From positions 1-64,000 of the forward strand of contig JAHEBM010000016.1 of the NCBI GenBank assembly GCA_024642245.1: DNA of 64,000 nt. Reading direction: 5' to 3'. This document shows, in pieces, positions 27,206 through 37,083 of the stretch. The notes beneath the pieces were generated by a model. It saw nothing but the letters and a program-made list of their open reading frames with translations. It was not told the origin of the DNA and did no database searches. The translations under genes and the position numbers were made by a program. The DNA comes from Haliea sp. (GTDB lineage Bacteria > Pseudomonadota > Gammaproteobacteria > Pseudomonadales > Halieaceae). The number at the start of each line of letters is the position of its first letter. Position 1 is the stretch's first letter.

Positions 27206-28247
27206 CCCTAGAGATTTCTTCAAGCCACTGGCGCTGGGAGCGCCGGCACCACTGCGCGATATTCCCGTGCGCCCGTCGCGGATGATTCATTTTTTCGATC
27301 CCAGCAACCCGAAGATGGCGGAAAAGGCACCCGCGATCGCCGCCAAGGTGGATATCCTCCTGGGCAATATGGAGGACGCGGTCGCGATCGACAATAAAGA
27401 AGCTGCCCGTGAGGGCCTGATCAGCATCGCCCGGGACAATGACTTTGGCGACACCCAGCTATGGACCCGGGTAAACAGCCTCGACAGCCCCTGGTTCCTC
27501 GATGATGTGACCCGCATCGTCAGCGAGGTAGGCGACAAGATCGATGTCATCATGCTGCCCAAGGTACAGGGACCCTGGGACATTCACTACGCCGACCAGC
27601 TGATAGCCCAACTCGAAGCACGCGCCGGCCTGAAAAAACCGATTCTCCTGCACTGCATCCTCGAAACCGCGCTGGGAGTCGCGAACGTCGAGGAGATCGC
27701 CAATGCCAGCCCCCGCATCCAGGGCATGAGCCTGGGGCCGGCAGACCTGGCTGCCTCGCGCCGGATGAAAACCACCCGCATTGGCGGCGGCCACCCGGGC
27801 TACCTCGTGCGCAATGACCCGGACCCGGCGAACCCCGAAGCCGCACGCGGTACCCATGCACAGGACCTGTGGCATTACACCATTGGCCGCATGGTGGACG
27901 CCTGCGTGGGCGTGGGCGCGCTGCCTTTCTATGGTCCCTTCGGGGCGATAGACGACCCCCTGGCCTGCGAAGACCAGTTCCGCAATGCCTTCCTCATGGG
28001 CTGTGTCGGTGCCTGGTCCCTGCACCCCAGCCAGATCGACATCGCCAAAAATGTATTCAGCCCGCCGGCGGACGAGGTGGTATGGGCAAAACGCGTACTG
28101 GAAGCCCTGCCCGACGGCAGCGGCGCGGTCATGGTGGATGGCAAGATGCAGGATGATGCGTCCTGGAAACAGTGCAAGGTAATGGTCGACCTGGCTCGAC
28201 TGATTGCCGACAAGGACCCGGTGTACAAGCAGCTCTACGGATTCTGA
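27198..28247 (+). CDS. mcl1: L-malyl-CoA/beta-methylmalyl-CoA lyase (CitE-like)
   Basis: HpcH/HpaI aldolase-family Mg2+ enzyme expected to cleave beta-methylmalyl-CoA to glyoxylate and propionyl-CoA, and to condense or cleave malyl-CoA. At 349 aa it keeps the metal ligands Glu156 (ILETALG) and Asp183 (LGPADLAAS), the arginine after WTRVNS and the SLHPSQI-like C-terminal segment (WSLHPSQID). It is slightly longer than the Rhodobacter enzyme. ATG 27198 has a perfect AGGAGG 6 nt upstream and overlaps meaB by 8 bp, indicating translational coupling. Confidence 0.85.
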   Translation: MRSPRDFFKPLALGAPAPLRDIPVRPSRMIHFFDPSNPKMAEKAPAIAAKVDILLGNMEDAVAIDNKEAAREGLISIARDNDFGDTQLWTRVNSLDSPWFLDDVTRIVSEVGDKIDVIMLPKVQGPWDIHYADQLIAQLEARAGLKKPILLHCILETALGVANVEEIANASPRIQGMSLGPADLAASRRMKTTRIGGGHPGYLVRNDPDPANPEAARGTHAQDLWHYTIGRMVDACVGVGALPFYGPFGAIDDPLACEDQFRNAFLMGCVGAWSLHPSQIDIAKNVFSPPADEVVWAKRVLEALPDGSGAVMVDGKMQDDASWKQCKVMVDLARLIADKDPVYKQLYGF

Positions 28248-28299
28248 TCCGCCACCACTACGCCCCTGCCGGGGATCCAGGCTCCGTGCCGGGAACTCA

Positions 28300-28319
28300 C
28301 GCCGGGCTTTTGCCCGGCG
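28300..28319. terminator. Hairpin between the two convergent CoA operons
   Basis: CGCCGGGC (28300-28307) pairs with GCCCGGCG (28312-28319) around a TTTT loop, 52 bp past the mcl stop and 16 bp past the Rieske stop. It could serve both strands. There is no T tract. Confidence 0.5.
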
Positions 28320-28335
28320 ACGGAGGTCGCCACAA

Positions 28336-28653
28336 TCACTCGTCCAGCATCACCCCGACTTCATTGCCCTCATACACCAGGTCATAGATACGCAAGCCCC
28401 GACAGCGCTCCTCGGTGGCGTGCAGCAGCCGACCATCATCGATGGCGAACTGGTAGTGGTGTAATGCGCACTGGATAACACCGGCATCGAGGGTCGCCAC
28501 ATCCAGCGGATGTCCGCGGTGGGGACAGCGGCCTTCAATAAGATAGAGCTCGCCGTTGCGCTGCAACAACAGGAGCTGGAGGTTATCAATCTTGAACTGG
28601 CGCGCGTAGAAATCGTGCAGGTTGATCAGTTTTTCCAGCGGCTGAAAGCGCAC
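28336..28653 (-). CDS. Small Rieske [2Fe-2S] ferredoxin-like protein
   Basis: A 105-aa single-domain Rieske protein, cytosolic. Cluster ligands are Cys43 and His45 in CPHRGHPL and Cys62 and His65 in CALHHYQF. It has no membrane anchor and no attached oxygenase domain, so it is probably an electron carrier or redox sensor. GTG 28653 starts 10 bp after the second meaB stop, making it the last gene of the carboxylase-mutase operon. A longer in-frame reading begins at 28713 inside meaB but looks non-coding. Its role with B12 mutases is unknown. Confidence 0.85.
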   Translation of the reverse strand: MRFQPLEKLINLHDFYARQFKIDNLQLLLLQRNGELYLIEGRCPHRGHPLDVATLDAGVIQCALHHYQFAIDDGRLLHATEERCRGLRIYDLVYEGNEVGVMLDE

Positions 28654-28663
28654 AACACCGGAC

Positions 28664-29623
28664 CTAGAACTGGTCCATGATCCGCAGCGCGGCGGCATAA
28701 GCGGTGGTCTCATGGCTCTCCACCTGGCGTTCCAGCACGGGCAGCAGTTCCTTCACCGCCGGATTCTGCGTGAGCCGCGTCAACAGCATTTCCCGCACCA
28801 GCTGGTGCATCCAGTCGCGATTTTGCCGGGCGCGCTTGGCCTGGAACGCCTCCTGCTCCACCGCCTGGAAATAGTAGTCCATTACCATGCCCCACACCGC
28901 ATCGATACCGATCGACTTCAGCGCCGAGCAGGTCATCACCCGGGGCGTCCAGAACGTGGTATGGCGCAGCAGGTTCATGGCGCTGGTATAGTGCGTGCGA
29001 CTCACCCTGGCCAGGTTCTCACTCTCGCCATCCGCCTTGTTGATCACCAGCGCATCCGCGAGTTCCAGGATGCCCTTCTTGATACCCTGCAGCTCGTCGC
29101 CGCCACCGGGCAGCATCAGCACCATAAAGAAGTCCACCATGCCGGCGACCTGGTATTCGCTCTGGCCGACACCCACGGTTTCCACCAGGATCACGTCGTA
29201 ACCGGCGGCCTCGCACAGCAGCATGGTCTCGCGGGTTTTCTGTGCAACGCCGCCCAGCGCACCCTCGGACGGCGAGGGCCGGATGAAGGCCTCATCCCTG
29301 CGGGATAACTCCTCCATCCGGGTCTTGTCGCCGAGAATGGATCCACCGGCGATCGGGGAACTGGGATCAACGGCCAGCACGGCGACGCGCTTGCCCTGGG
29401 ATATCAGGTACAGACCAAACGCTTCGATAAAGGTGGACTTGCCCACACCCGGCACGCCAGTGATGCCGATGCGGATGCTGTTACCGCTGTGGGGCAGCAC
29501 CTGCTCGAGAATGTCCTGCGCCTGCTCGCGATGGCTGTCGAGCTTGCTTTCGACCAGGGTGATCGCCTTTGCAAGCGCGCGACGATTGCCTCCGAGAAGT
29601 GCCTGCAAATCGAATTTACTCAC
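28664..29623 (-). CDS. meaB: MeaB-type mutase chaperone GTPase (mcm-linked)
   Basis: Second MeaB/ArgK GTPase, 319 aa, with P-loop [30 protein letters not shown] and ALVINKADG. It lies 45 bp downstream of the methylmalonyl-CoA mutase gene and should guard cobalamin loading of that enzyme. The C-terminal dimerisation helix ([10 protein letters not shown]) is present. It differs from the ecm-linked copy in the P-loop surroundings, so each mutase seems to have its own chaperone. Confidence 0.93.
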   Translation of the reverse strand: MSKFDLQALLGGNRRALAKAITLVESKLDSHREQAQDILEQVLPHSGNSIRIGITGVPGVGKSTFIEAFGLYLISQGKRVAVLAVDPSSPIAGGSILGDKTRMEELSRRDEAFIRPSPSEGALGGVAQKTRETMLLCEAAGYDVILVETVGVGQSEYQVAGMVDFFMVLMLPGGGDELQGIKKGILELADALVINKADGESENLARVSRTHYTSAMNLLRHTTFWTPRVMTCSALKSIGIDAVWGMVMDYYFQAVEQEAFQAKRARQNRDWMHQLVREMLLTRLTQNPAVKELLPVLERQVESHETTAYAAALRIMDQF

Positions 29624-29668
29624 GGGTGATTCAGCTGCCGCCGCGGCTCTTGTCGATTTTGTACAACA

Positions 29669-31825
29669 TCAACCCTGGGCTGCATTTACCGCGTCGAGCA
29701 CTTCCCTGGCGCAAACCGGGATTGGAGTTCCCGGCCCGAAGATGCATTTAACACCTGCCTGGTAGAGGAAGTCGTAATCCTGCCTGGGAATAACCCCCCC
29801 GGCGATGACGACAATTTCCTGCGCGCCCTGTTTCCTGAGTTCTTCCACCAGCTGCGGCACCAGCGTCTTGTGGCCCGCCGCGAGCGAGGAGGCGCCCACC
29901 ACGTGCACGTCGTTCTCAATAGCCTGGCGAGCCACTTCCTCGGGGGTGGAAAACATCGGCGAAAGGTCGATATCAAAACCGACATCGGCAAACGCAGTGG
30001 CCACCACTTTGGCACCGCGGTCATGGCCGTCCTGGCCCATCTTGCACACCAGCATACGCGGGCGCCGGCCATGCTTCGCAACGAAAGCGTCGATGTCCTT
30101 GCTGATGCCCTGCCAGTTCTCATCCTGCCCGAAGGCAGAACCATAGACACCGGAAACAGTCTGGGCCTGGGCGTTGAAACGTCCGAATTCTCGTTCCATG
30201 GCGAAGGATATCTCCCCTACGGTGGCGCGCCGGCGGGTGGCCTCGATGGCAAGCTCCAGCAGGTTGCCCTGGCCACTGACCGCGCTGCGGTATATGTCCT
30301 CGAGTATAGCCTCTACCGCAGACTCGTCGCGAGCCGCGCGGATGCTGGCCAGGCGAGCCAGCTGGGAATCGCGCACCGCATCGTTGTCGATCTGCAGGAT
30401 GTCCACCTCATCCTCTTTCTCCATTTTGTACTTGTTGACGCCCACGATGACGTCTTCACCACGATCGATACGCGCCTGCTTCCGGGCGGCAGCCTCCTCG
30501 ATGCGCAGCTTGGGCATACCGGTTTCGATGGCCTTGGCCATGCCGCCGGCCTCCTCGACTTCCTCGATCAGTGCCCAGGCCTTGTCTGCCATGTCCTGGG
30601 TCAGGCTCTCCATCATGTAGGAGCCGCCCCACGGGTCGACGACCTTGGTGATGCCCGTTTCCTCCTGTATGACCAGCTGGGTGTTACGGGCGATACGCGA
30701 GGAGAAGGCCGAGGGCAGGGCAATGGCTTCATCGAGCGCATTGGTGTGCAGCGACTGCGTGCCGCCAAACACCGCTGCCATGGCCTCGATAGTCGTGCGT
30801 ACCACGTTGTTGTAGGGGTCCTGCTCGGTCAGGGACCAGCCGGAGGTCTGGCTGTGGGTGCGCAGCATTGAGCTCTTCGGGTTTTTCGGGTTGAACTCGC
30901 TGACGATACGAGCCCACAGCAGGCGCGCCGCCCGCATCTTGGCGATCTCCATGTAGAAATTCATGCCGATGCCCCAGAAGAAGGACAGGCGTGGCGCGAA
31001 GTCGTCGATATCCAGGCCGGCCGCAATTGCCGTGCGAATGTATTCCTTGCCGTCCGCCAGGGTGTAGGCCAGCTCCAGCGCGGCGTTCGCCCCCGCTTCC
31101 TGTATGTGGTAGCCGGAGATCGATATCGTGTTGAAGCGCGGCATGTGGCTGGAGCAATAGGCGATGATATCGCCGATGATCTTCATGCTGGGCTTGGGCG
31201 GGTAGATATAGGTATTGCGCACCATGAATTCTTTCAGGATGTCGTTCTGGATCGTACCGTTCAGTTCGGCCTGGGGCACTCCCTGCTCTTCAGCAGCCAC
31301 GATATAACCGGCCAGTACCGGCAAAACGGCACCGTTCATCGTCATGGAGACGGAGACCTTGTCCAGCGGTATGCCGTCGAACAGGATTTTCATATCCTCG
31401 ACGGAGTCAATCGCCACCCCTGCCTTGCCCACATCCCCTGCAACCCGCGGGTGATCGGAGTCATAACCCCGGTGGGTGGCAAGGTCGAACGCCACGGAAA
31501 CACCCTGGCCGCCGGCAGCCAGGGCCTTGCGGTAAAAAGCGTTGGACTCCTCGGCGGTGGAGAAACCGGCGTACTGGCGGATCGTCCAGGGGCGACCGGT
31601 ATACATGGTGGCCTGGGGGCCGCGAATATACGGTGACATGCCGGGCATGGTGTCGGTGTAGGAAAGGTCCGCTACATCGGCCGCCGTATAAAGGGGTTTG
31701 ACGGGAATATCCTCAGCCGTCTGCCATATAAGGTCGTCCGGACTGCCGCCCTTCATCTGCTTGCTGGCCAGTTCGCGCCAGGCTTGCGGCGTTGCCTTGC
31801 TCTTGTCGTAAATCTTGTCGCTCAT
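29669..31825 (-). CDS. scpA: Methylmalonyl-CoA mutase
   Basis: Adenosylcobalamin enzyme interconverting (2R)-methylmalonyl-CoA and succinyl-CoA. At 718 aa from ATG 31825 (GAGGA 8 nt upstream) it is a single-chain, homodimer-type mutase. The long N-terminal arm includes [22 protein letters not shown]-type residues (about 57-80), the barrel has [15 protein letters not shown], and the cobalamin domain has DGHDRGA with His about residue 601. It acts downstream of the carboxylase and epimerase in the same operon to bring propionyl-CoA into the citric acid cycle. Confidence 0.96.
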   Translation of the reverse strand: MSDKIYDKSKATPQAWRELASKQMKGGSPDDLIWQTAEDIPVKPLYTAADVADLSYTDTMPGMSPYIRGPQATMYTGRPWTIRQYAGFSTAEESNAFYRKALAAGGQGVSVAFDLATHRGYDSDHPRVAGDVGKAGVAIDSVEDMKILFDGIPLDKVSVSMTMNGAVLPVLAGYIVAAEEQGVPQAELNGTIQNDILKEFMVRNTYIYPPKPSMKIIGDIIAYCSSHMPRFNTISISGYHIQEAGANAALELAYTLADGKEYIRTAIAAGLDIDDFAPRLSFFWGIGMNFYMEIAKMRAARLLWARIVSEFNPKNPKSSMLRTHSQTSGWSLTEQDPYNNVVRTTIEAMAAVFGGTQSLHTNALDEAIALPSAFSSRIARNTQLVIQEETGITKVVDPWGGSYMMESLTQDMADKAWALIEEVEEAGGMAKAIETGMPKLRIEEAAARKQARIDRGEDVIVGVNKYKMEKEDEVDILQIDNDAVRDSQLARLASIRAARDESAVEAILEDIYRSAVSGQGNLLELAIEATRRRATVGEISFAMEREFGRFNAQAQTVSGVYGSAFGQDENWQGISKDIDAFVAKHGRRPRMLVCKMGQDGHDRGAKVVATAFADVGFDIDLSPMFSTPEEVARQAIENDVHVVGASSLAAGHKTLVPQLVEELRKQGAQEIVVIAGGVIPRQDYDFLYQAGVKCIFGPGTPIPVCAREVLDAVNAAQG

Positions 31826-31847
31826 TGGCAAAATCCTCGCAACGCGC

Positions 31848-32261
31848 TCAATGATGATCGTCAGCGGGCTGGTTGATCTCAATCAGCACGCCGTCGCAAC
31901 TCTTGGGGTGAATAAAAATAACCCTGGAATTATGCGCCCCGGGGGTGGGGGCATCGGCCAGGAACTGGTAGCCCTTGGCCCTCAGCCGCGCTACGTCCTC
32001 GTCGATATTGTCGGAACGGAAACACAGGTGGTGCAGGCCGCCGCCTTTCTTCTCAAGGTAAGCGGCCACGGGACCCTTGCCCTGTAGCGGGTGGACAAGC
32101 TCGATATTGGTCGGGGGCAGGGGGAAAAACGCCGCGCTGGTCTGTGCTTCCAGCACGTCTTCGGTACCGCCCATGGGCAGGCCGAAATCTTCCATAAAGC
32201 GCTTGATCGCTTTTTCCAGGTCGGGCACCGCGATAGCGATGTGGTCCAGGGCGGTTATCAT
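31848..32261 (-). CDS. mce: Methylmalonyl-CoA epimerase
   Basis: A VOC-fold metalloenzyme of 137 aa that interconverts the 2R and 2S forms of methylmalonyl-CoA. Two beta-alpha-beta repeats are visible, with metal-ligand positions in LDHIAIAV (His7), GLHHLCF and the closing GVLIEIN (Glu). In Rhodobacter the equivalent epimerase also acts on ethylmalonyl-CoA, so this single copy may serve both mutases in the window. It is 14 bp after the biotin carboxylase gene and 22 bp before scpA. Confidence 0.93.
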   Translation of the reverse strand: MITALDHIAIAVPDLEKAIKRFMEDFGLPMGGTEDVLEAQTSAAFFPLPPTNIELVHPLQGKGPVAAYLEKKGGGLHHLCFRSDNIDEDVARLRAKGYQFLADAPTPGAHNSRVIFIHPKSCDGVLIEINQPADDHH

Positions 32262-32275
32262 GTGTTTTCTCCCTA

Positions 32276-35092
32276 CTACAACTGCTGCAGAAACTGGCCG
32301 GTGGCTTCGCGCCGACGTGCGGCGACTTCCTCAGGCGATTCAATGACGGGGCGTTCGTCCGGGGTGATCTTGAATATCGCTTGCCCCTTGTGAATGATCA
32401 TACCGTCCGCTTCCACCAGCACTTTCTCCACGGTGCCGGAAAACGGCGCATAGTACTTGTTGAACATCTTCATGACCTCGATGATGAACAGGGGGTCACC
32501 CGCATTGAAATGGTCGCCCTCTTTCACATACACATCGTGTTCCGGCGTTTCGCGGGAGTAGAACATGCCACCACTTTCCGCCAGGATCTCATCCGACTTG
32601 GCCACCGGCGGCGGCACCAGCACCTTGGCCATGGCCGCCTGCAGTTGCGGGTCGTTCAGGCGCGGCGGAATGTGCACCGTCAGGTCCGGGTTGACACCCA
32701 GTTCATAAAATCCTGTGGCCTCGGCAATGCTGGGGAGAACGGCGATGATGTCCACGCCGGCCTGGAAGCCCAGGTGGGCGCCGCGCACCCGGGCCCACAT
32801 AGCGCTGTCCATGCCCGCAGGCGCCTCTTCAGAATCCAGCGTGGAGCACAGCTCCACCCAGTCCCCCGCATCCAGGCGGTTGTTCAGTTCGGCATAAAAC
32901 GCTATGGCTTCCTGTATTATCCGGTTGTCGTGGTCCCAGATAATGGTCGCCGCGGCGTCTGCCTCGTCCTTCTCGTCATCCATATTGAGAAAATGATAGG
33001 TGTCGGCAAGCAGTTCCAGCGGGTTTTCGTTCCAGCTGATCTTGCCGTCGATCACGGTGTAGCAGTCGCGGTTGACACTGAGCCATCCGCTGAGGATATG
33101 CGGCTCTCCGAGCAGGAACCGCAGTGGTCGCAGCAGCAGCGATTCTTTCAGCTGCAGCGCCTCTGACAAGGCGTGCGCGGCCTCACCTTCAGCCCGGGCC
33201 AGCGCCGCCTTGCCGATGGCCGCGTAAGCGAAGTTGAGATCCAGGTTGTTCGCGTGGCGCTTGAGTTCACCGACTGCCGTGAGGTAGGGCACGATAAAGC
33301 GGGTAGTAGGTCGCGCGTTGACGTTCTGCGCGATAAACCAGTTGACCAGCCCGTAGTGAAACTCGAGGTTGGTCGCCAGGTCCTGGCCCCGCATCCGGGT
33401 CTGGCGGATGGTCTCGGCCATCTGCTGGTAGGTTGCCATACGGCTGGAGCCCACCGTCAGCAGCAGGGCGATATTGGAATCGTAGGCCCCCGCCAGGGTG
33501 TACTTCATAAAAACATCGGTGTCCGGGTTGTGCAGGCTGATGCCCTGGTCATCGCGGATTTCGCCGTTGCAGGCGTCAGTCCAGGATTCAATCACCCCAC
33601 CGGCATGGGGTTGCAGCGCCTGGTTGGTGGCATTGAGGCGCGCCTCCACGCTGTCATTGTTGCGCACGACGCGTTCCGGCTTCGGCAGTTTTTCGCCGTG
33701 GGCAGCCAGCAGCACCATCGCTTCCACCAGGGACTCCACCTCAAAGTGCTCTTCGGGTTTTTCGGGGTTAGTGAATTTCAGCGCGTAACAAAGCTCGGTG
33801 ACGCGGTGCTCCACCTGGATGCGGGTGTTCATCTCCATAAAGAAGTGCTTGTCACGGTCGACGATACATTCAAAGGTCGACACGGAATCCAGCCCGACCG
33901 CTTCACCAAACCGCGCCGCCTCTTCTTCCATGGCCTGCAGGGTTGCCAGGTCCTGACGCAGCACCCGCGCTTCCTCCACCTGGCGGCCGCGCTCGGCCTC
34001 CTCGATTGCCGCCTGCAGGGACTCCACGGTGACGGACACCTCAAGCAGCTTTTGCTCGTGCATCTGCAGCGAGCAATCGCGGCCGCCCATGCTCATGCTC
34101 CACACGCCGTTGCCAATCACCTGGATTTCCTGGTGGCGGGTGGTTTCGATATTCAGTTCGACCAGTACGTTCTTGTTGTCACCGACACCGGTGGTTTTCA
34201 CCTCGTTGAGGATCTCCCGCACCATCTCGGCCGTGCGGGCGGAGTCACCAATACCCAGGATGCGCTGGCCCTTCCCGCCGCCGCCGCTGATCGCTTTCAG
34301 GCGCACCCGGTTTTCCGGGTAATCCGCCGCCATTTTCTTAACGGCCTCGGTCAGGGTGTCGCAGAGTTCGGCGACGGTATAGAGGTCGATTCCCTTGTCA
34401 TAGGACGCCGCCAGCACGATATCGGCCTTGTCCTCTATGGTAACGGAGCTGTCGTCCAGCGTGGCGTCATCCACAGCCAGCTTGTGCTGGGCCACCAGGG
34501 CTTTCAGGGCGGCCGCGTCGGGATGTTTTTTCAGCAGCGTCAACGCGGTACCGTTATCGATACCCGGAGTAACCGAAACGCCCGTTTTCAACGCCGTGCG
34601 CTTGGCTTCGTCCTTCAGACCCGCATCGTGCACAGTGCGGGAGCAGGGGCCTATGAAATTCAGGCCGGCCGCTTCCATGGCAGCCACCATCATCTCGTCT
34701 TCCGCCATAAAACCGTACCCGGCGAAGATCGAGTTGTAATTATTGTCCCGCGCTATATTGATGATCTGCCGGATGCGCGCCTCACGCTCTTCCTTGTTGG
34801 CGCCGCTGTAATCGGGCACGCGGTGAACCCTGTCGGGGTCGGTCAGGGAGCGCAACTCGGGCGCCAGTGCATTGCGATAGACAATGGAGTCTTTCTCCGA
34901 CAACAGGATGCCGAAATGCTCGATACCCATTTCGCCGAAGACGTCCATCGCCTCCTTGCGGATGGGACCCCGGCAAATAATCAGGGGGCGCACATGGGTA
35001 CAGTCGAACTGGCTCACCCAGGCGCTGCGGTTCTTACCCAGCTTGCGGTCGCGGTGGATGAGCGGGTTATGCAGGTAATATTCGTTGGACAC
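32276..35092 (-). CDS. Large biotin carboxylase-BCCP subunit of an acyl-CoA carboxylase
   Basis: ATP-dependent biotin carboxylase joined to its own biotinyl domain. The N-terminal half (about 30-500) is a divergent ATP-grasp biotin carboxylase: LIICRGPIRKEAM, GYGFMAEDEMM, the glycine loop KAISGGGGKGQR and EMNTRIQVEHRVTE. About 300 residues of unfamiliar sequence follow (about 520-820). The C-terminal biotinyl domain has EVMKMFN with Lys875 as the biotin site. At 938 aa it is much longer than standard alpha subunits (about 650-670), and the insertions near residues 160-240 and 350-400 are atypical. GTG 35092 follows AGAGGAA. It should pair with the carboxyltransferase encoded 32 bp upstream. 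Confidence 0.85.
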   Translation of the reverse strand: MSNEYYLHNPLIHRDRKLGKNRSAWVSQFDCTHVRPLIICRGPIRKEAMDVFGEMGIEHFGILLSEKDSIVYRNALAPELRSLTDPDRVHRVPDYSGANKEEREARIRQIINIARDNNYNSIFAGYGFMAEDEMMVAAMEAAGLNFIGPCSRTVHDAGLKDEAKRTALKTGVSVTPGIDNGTALTLLKKHPDAAALKALVAQHKLAVDDATLDDSSVTIEDKADIVLAASYDKGIDLYTVAELCDTLTEAVKKMAADYPENRVRLKAISGGGGKGQRILGIGDSARTAEMVREILNEVKTTGVGDNKNVLVELNIETTRHQEIQVIGNGVWSMSMGGRDCSLQMHEQKLLEVSVTVESLQAAIEEAERGRQVEEARVLRQDLATLQAMEEEAARFGEAVGLDSVSTFECIVDRDKHFFMEMNTRIQVEHRVTELCYALKFTNPEKPEEHFEVESLVEAMVLLAAHGEKLPKPERVVRNNDSVEARLNATNQALQPHAGGVIESWTDACNGEIRDDQGISLHNPDTDVFMKYTLAGAYDSNIALLLTVGSSRMATYQQMAETIRQTRMRGQDLATNLEFHYGLVNWFIAQNVNARPTTRFIVPYLTAVGELKRHANNLDLNFAYAAIGKAALARAEGEAAHALSEALQLKESLLLRPLRFLLGEPHILSGWLSVNRDCYTVIDGKISWNENPLELLADTYHFLNMDDEKDEADAAATIIWDHDNRIIQEAIAFYAELNNRLDAGDWVELCSTLDSEEAPAGMDSAMWARVRGAHLGFQAGVDIIAVLPSIAEATGFYELGVNPDLTVHIPPRLNDPQLQAAMAKVLVPPPVAKSDEILAESGGMFYSRETPEHDVYVKEGDHFNAGDPLFIIEVMKMFNKYYAPFSGTVEKVLVEADGMIIHKGQAIFKITPDERPVIESPEEVAARRREATGQFLQQL

Positions 35093-35124
35093 GCCTGTGT
35101 TCCTCTGTGTTTATTCGCGGGCGA

Positions 35125-36858
35125 TCAATGGAATTCGCGCTGGACGGACTGCAGGGGTCCAGGCTGATAGCGGCGAAGGTAGAACGCCATATTTTCCGCC
35201 AGGACCTGGCGCAGCTCGGAGGGCATGACGATCTGGGAGATCGATCCCAGGCTGAGCGCCTCGTTCGGGTTCATCAGCTCGCGCTCGTAGCGCTTTGCCA
35301 ACTGGGCTTCCTCTGACTTGACCCAGTCCCTGACCAGCTCAGCCGCGGTTTCACCCGCCTGCTTTTCCGACAGGCCGGCGGCGACCTGGGCGGCGGTTTC
35401 CGCCTCGACCCGGGCGGCCACGGCGCCGCGAATCTTGCGCAACTCGTCCTTGTAAACGTACTCGACTCCCGCCGGCCCCATCACCGCCAGGCGAGTGGTA
35501 GGCAGGGCAATGACGAAGTCCGCACCCGTGGGAAAGCTGTTGAAAGCCGCATAGGCGCCGCCGTAGGCATTGCGCACGATTACCAGGAATCGCGGCGTAC
35601 GCAGGTCGACGATGGCGTCGAGCATGGCGCGCCCGGCCTGGACGATGCCCCCGCTTTCCTGCTCCTTACCGGGCAGGAAGCCGGTGGTATCCTCGAGGAA
35701 AATCACGGGAATGTTGTACAGGTTACAAAAGCGGATAAAGCGGGCGTTCTTGTAGGCAGCATCGATATCGACCTGCCCGGAGGCCACCGATGAATTGTTG
35801 GCGACAAAGCCGATAACATTGCCGCCCATACGCCCCAGCGCCGTTACCGTGTTACGGGCCCTGTCCGGCTGCAGTTCGAGGAAGTCGCCGTGGTCACACA
35901 GCTGCTGTATCAGGATGGTGACATCGATCGGGGTATTGAAACCGGTAGGGGAGTTAAAGGCTTTTTTCAGCAGGATATCGATATCCCAGGTCTTGCGGGT
36001 AATGGGGTCGGAGCTGGGCTGGTAGGGCGCCAGCTCACCGTTGTAACTGGGCAGGTAGTTGAGCAGCGCGCGCACCTTGCGCAGACCCGCCACCTCATCC
36101 TTCACCACGAAATCGGTCACGCCGCTCTTGCTGTGCACCGCGGGTCCACCCAGCTCGTCCGGGGTGACGTCTTCGCCCAGCACGGACTTCACCACACCGG
36201 GGCCGGTAAGGCCGAAAAACGTCTCGTTGGGCTGGATCAGGAAGCTGCCCTGGCGTGGCAGGTAGGAACCACCACCGGCGTTGAAGCCAAACATACACAT
36301 GATGCTGGGCACCACGCCACTGATCCTGCGCAGGGCGGCGAAGGCTTCCGCATAGCCATCGAGGCCGCCCACGCCGGCAGGGATATATGCGCCGGCACTG
36401 TCGTTGATGCCTACCACGGGAATTCGCTGGCGGGCCGCGAGTTCAAACAAACGGGCCAGTTTTTCGCCGTTGGTGGCATCCATGGAGCCTGCGCGGACGG
36501 TAAAATCGTGCCCGTACAGGGCCACATCGCGGCCATTGACCTTGATGATGGCGGTCACCAGGGAAGCGCCGTCCAGGTTCGGGCCCCAGTTCTGGTAGAG
36601 CACCGTGGGCTCGCCGTCACTGAGAAAGCGAATACGCTCCCAGATCGTCATGCGATTTTTCTGGTGCTGGCGCTGGATATTCTTTACGCCGGCGGTCACA
36701 TAGGGACGCTGTTGCAGTTCCCAGCCCGCTTTCAACGATTCCTCATAGGGTCCGGGTGTCGAGGCGATCTGCCCCGGGACCGTGAAAGCCTGCTCGTCCC
36801 GTTCAGCAAACGGGTTTTCCAGAGTCGCAATTACCCCTGCCGGGCTCTGTGCATTCAT
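35125..36858 (-). CDS. Acyl-CoA carboxyltransferase (propionyl-CoA carboxylase beta-like)
   Basis: A 577-aa carboxyltransferase with the tandem crotonase-like domains of PccB/AccD5. The N-terminal half has [20 protein letters not shown] and [16 protein letters not shown]; the C-terminal half has [12 protein letters not shown] and [13 protein letters not shown]. Its main role is probably propionyl-CoA to methylmalonyl-CoA, given the epimerase and mutase downstream. Ala437 replaces the Asp that follows GGAY in typical propionyl-CoA carboxylases, a position known to set acyl chain preference. It is the first gene of a six-gene minus-strand operon. Confidence 0.88.
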   Translation of the reverse strand: MNAQSPAGVIATLENPFAERDEQAFTVPGQIASTPGPYEESLKAGWELQQRPYVTAGVKNIQRQHQKNRMTIWERIRFLSDGEPTVLYQNWGPNLDGASLVTAIIKVNGRDVALYGHDFTVRAGSMDATNGEKLARLFELAARQRIPVVGINDSAGAYIPAGVGGLDGYAEAFAALRRISGVVPSIMCMFGFNAGGGSYLPRQGSFLIQPNETFFGLTGPGVVKSVLGEDVTPDELGGPAVHSKSGVTDFVVKDEVAGLRKVRALLNYLPSYNGELAPYQPSSDPITRKTWDIDILLKKAFNSPTGFNTPIDVTILIQQLCDHGDFLELQPDRARNTVTALGRMGGNVIGFVANNSSVASGQVDIDAAYKNARFIRFCNLYNIPVIFLEDTTGFLPGKEQESGGIVQAGRAMLDAIVDLRTPRFLVIVRNAYGGAYAAFNSFPTGADFVIALPTTRLAVMGPAGVEYVYKDELRKIRGAVAARVEAETAAQVAAGLSEKQAGETAAELVRDWVKSEEAQLAKRYERELMNPNEALSLGSISQIVMPSELRQVLAENMAFYLRRYQPGPLQSVQREFH

Positions 36859-36965
36859 AGTGTTCGTCCAATTTCCGCTAGCGATTTGTCCAGGCCTGAA
36901 GAAGCCACGTTACGGCTGATAAACCCCCGACCGGGTGCTGCAAACCCGGCTCGCCGCCGTGGTGA

Positions 36966-37002
36966 ATTTGCATGTTCCTGTGGCTGGGATTAGCATGCAA
37001 AT
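36966..37002. promoter_or_regulatory. Inverted repeat in divergent promoter region
   Basis: ATTTGCATG (36966-36974) and CATGCAAAT (36994-37002) are perfect 9-bp arms with a 19-bp spacer, between the carboxylase operon start (36858) and the atuA start (37084). A third TGCAAA lies at 36939-36944. A dimeric regulator could control both transcripts from here. The half-site resembles the TTTGCAAA element I recall for the short-chain acyl-CoA regulator PccR, but the spacing differs. Confidence 0.45.
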
Positions 37003-37083
37003 CTGCTCAAAAAACAGCAGGTAACGATAAGTGTATTGCCTTTTGAAGTCAATTCGGGACGGCGTCGCGTTAGCAGGTACCCC

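Noticed and set aside
33173-35167. Plus-strand open frame of 664 codons
   Set aside because: It is antisense to the biotin carboxylase gene; its His/Gly/Val-rich composition is the mirror of a GC-rich coding strand and it resembles no family.
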